Source: an uncultured Spartobacteria bacterium | Lineage (GTDB): Bacteria; Verrucomicrobiota; Verrucomicrobiia; Chthoniobacterales; JAATET01 | Length of the DNA stretch: 64,000 nucleotides | Direction of reading: 5' to 3' | NCBI GenBank assembly: GCA_938011325.1 | Contig: CALLUD010000006.1 | Location: 558,001 to 622,000, forward strand | Shown: positions 62,615 to 64,000 of the stretch, piece by piece | How positions within the stretch are numbered: position 1 is the stretch's first letter | Layout: each line of letters starts with the position of its first letter | Made by a program: the position numbers and the translations under genes | Notes under the pieces: model-generated | Told to the model about the DNA's origin: nothing | Database searches by the model: none | What the model saw: the letters and a program-made list of their open reading frames with translations, nothing else

Positions 62615-63961
62615 ATGAACATCCTCATCCTTGGAGCGGGAGAAATCGGCTACTACCTCGCGGAGCAACTTTCCGCGCAGGATCACAACATCTGTGTGAT
62701 CGAATCCAACGAGCACATCGCCGCCGAGATCAACGAGAAACTGGACGCGCGCGTCGTCGAGGGCAATGGATCCTCCGTCACTGTTCTCGAGGAGGCGGGC
62801 GTCGCGGAATGCGATGTCTTTCTGGGGCTCTCAGCGAACGACAATACAAACGTCGTGGCCGCATCGATCGCGAAATCGCTCGGCGCCAAACGCACGATTG
62901 CACGCGTCCATTCCGACGTTCAACGCGAGCAGTGGCTCTTCGACTACCGCAGCCACTTCAATGTCGACTACCTTTTCAGCTCCGAGCGCCTGGCCGCCGT
63001 CGAGCTCGCAAAATACATCCGCAATCCGGATTGCCTCATCGTGGAGGAGGTCGCGCGCGGCCGCATCGAGTTGCAGCAGGCACCGATCAGCAACACGTGC
63101 GGGATCGTCGGCAAGCGTCTCCGCGACTTGCAGCTGCCGCAGCGGGTGCGCGTCGGCTCCATCCAGCGCAGCGATACGGCGATCATTCCCGACGGCGACG
63201 AGGTGCTTCGCACCGGCGACGTGGTCACGCTGTTCGGAACTCCGCGGAGCCTTCAGCAGGCCGCTCCGATCTTCCGCGGCGACCGGCCGAACGACGAAAT
63301 ACGTGTCGTCATCTTCGGTGGCGGGGAATACGGCTTCGCGCTCGCGCAAATGCTCGAGGGCGGGCGCTTCCGCACCCGCATTTTCGAACGGGACAAAAAG
63401 CGCTGCGCCTATCTCGCCGGGGTGCTGCAGCACACAACGCTCATCAACGCCGATGCCACGTCGATGCGCCTCCTGCGCGAGGAGCAGGTGGGCGAGGCGG
63501 ATTTCTTCGTTGGGGCCACTCTGGACGACGAAGACAACGTCATGACCTGTCTCCAGGCCAAGGATCTCGGGGTGAAGCATTGCCTTACGCTGGTGCACCG
63601 CGCCGACTACGCGGATGCGGTCACCCGGGCCGGTGCAAAGCTTGGCATTCTCGGCGCGGTGAGTCCGCGCGTGGCCACCGCCCGCGATCTCATGCGGTTT
63701 GTCACCTCCGAGAAGTTCAGCACGCTCATTTCGCTGAACGGGGGCATCGAGGTCATCGAGTTCACCATCGAAGCACAAAGCCCGCTGGCGGGTCGCAAGG
63801 TCGCCGAGATCGACTGGCCCAAGGGCAGCGGCCTCGTGTCGTTGACCCACGGTTCGGCGGCGACCGTTCCCGCCGCGCAGGATGAATTGCAGGCGGGCGA
63901 CATCGTCGTGGCAATGGTCGCCGATTCCGCACGGAAGGCGTTTCGCAAGTTGATCGGCTGA
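62615..63961 (+). CDS. trkA: Trk potassium uptake protein TrkA
   Basis: The 448-residue protein has two RCK units, each with an NAD-binding Rossmann fold (ILGAGEIGYYLAEQL and IFGGGEYGFALAQML) and a TrkA-C type segment after it. TrkA gates the TrkH potassium channel. It is followed by the trkH start 6 bases downstream. Confidence 0.94.
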   Translation: MNILILGAGEIGYYLAEQLSAQDHNICVIESNEHIAAEINEKLDARVVEGNGSSVTVLEEAGVAECDVFLGLSANDNTNVVAASIAKSLGAKRTIARVHSDVQREQWLFDYRSHFNVDYLFSSERLAAVELAKYIRNPDCLIVEEVARGRIELQQAPISNTCGIVGKRLRDLQLPQRVRVGSIQRSDTAIIPDGDEVLRTGDVVTLFGTPRSLQQAAPIFRGDRPNDEIRVVIFGGGEYGFALAQMLEGGRFRTRIFERDKKRCAYLAGVLQHTTLINADATSMRLLREEQVGEADFFVGATLDDEDNVMTCLQAKDLGVKHCLTLVHRADYADAVTRAGAKLGILGAVSPRVATARDLMRFVTSEKFSTLISLNGGIEVIEFTIEAQSPLAGRKVAEIDWPKGSGLVSLTHGSAATVPAAQDELQAGDIVVAMVADSARKAFRKLIG

Positions 63962-63967
63962 GCGGGC

Positions 63968-64000
63968 ATGAACTACCGCATCCTGCTGAAGATCCTCGGC
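63968..64000 (+). CDS. trkH: TrkH potassium channel, first codons only (cut by the window end)
   Basis: ATG 63968 opens MNYRILLKILG and continues to the end of the window. Its position after trkA and the hydrophobic start fit the membrane subunit TrkH; the remainder is not visible. Confidence 0.6.
   Translation, partial: MNYRILLKILG

Overview
This 64 kb window is a GC-rich, gene-dense chromosomal segment, most likely from a member of the Verrucomicrobiota. The taxonomic guess rests on two PEP-CTERM proteins, a protein resembling the TIGR02597 family known mainly from this phylum, a pseudopilin with a C-terminal H-x9-DG-like segment, a nfeD-floA operon followed by a proline-rich membrane protein, and a tandem nucleoside diphosphate kinase. 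Families were assigned by reading motifs; no database search was run. I see no transposase, integrase, phage gene or CRISPR array, so this looks like core chromosome.

Layout. 1-5.1 kb: system II cytochrome c maturation (resB-ccsA) converging on a serine hydrolase/TPR pair. 5.1-10.3 kb: recJ-recG and an orphan NtrC-type regulator. 10.3-17.4 kb: a GT-C-like membrane protein, xseB-dxs, a small hypothetical, glyS and an MFS transporter. 17.5-23.4 kb: a TIGR02597-like secreted protein with a PEP-CTERM protein, then divergent glmS/glgC and a lipoprotein. 23.4-32.1 kb: thiD with a YugP-like peptidase, an M24 peptidase divergent from a PrmA-like methyltransferase, a CxxC / pseudopilin / PEP-CTERM cluster, a Nudix protein, the tandem NDK and an aminotransferase. 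32.1-35.9 kb: nagA, an APC permease and an unknown secreted protein with overlapping ends, then tRNA-Leu(CAA). 36-42.9 kb: the floA/nfeD operon, a SpoIIE-like phosphatase with an RsbW-like kinase, a WYL regulator, mscL and an outer-membrane barrel. 43-43.7 kb: a frameshifted pseudogene. 43.8-51.5 kb: ilvN-ilvC, a HAD phosphatase, a cysteine-free Cu/Zn superoxide dismutase, a cysteine desulfurase, a cupin and rmlA behind a large GT-C-like protein. 51.7-54.2 kb: an overlapping trio of an M29-like aminopeptidase, a stand-alone OvoA-C-terminal-like methyltransferase and a TPMT-like methyltransferase. 54.2-64 kb: DUF971, a U32 peptidase, an AEC transporter, ispA, purN, a UvrD-type helicase, an M50 protease, trkA and the first codons of trkH.

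Genes are tightly packed, with many ATGA or GTGA start/stop overlaps between co-directional genes and several convergent pairs whose stop codons overlap. A few terminators carry a U-tract; several other intergenic hairpins lack one. The stretches most worth following up are the thiol/peptide-type trio at 51.7-54.2 kb, the tandem NDK with a degenerate first domain, the Dxs with an altered GDG motif, the cysteine-free SodC, the nagA-permease-unknown operon and the multiply frameshifted pseudogene.
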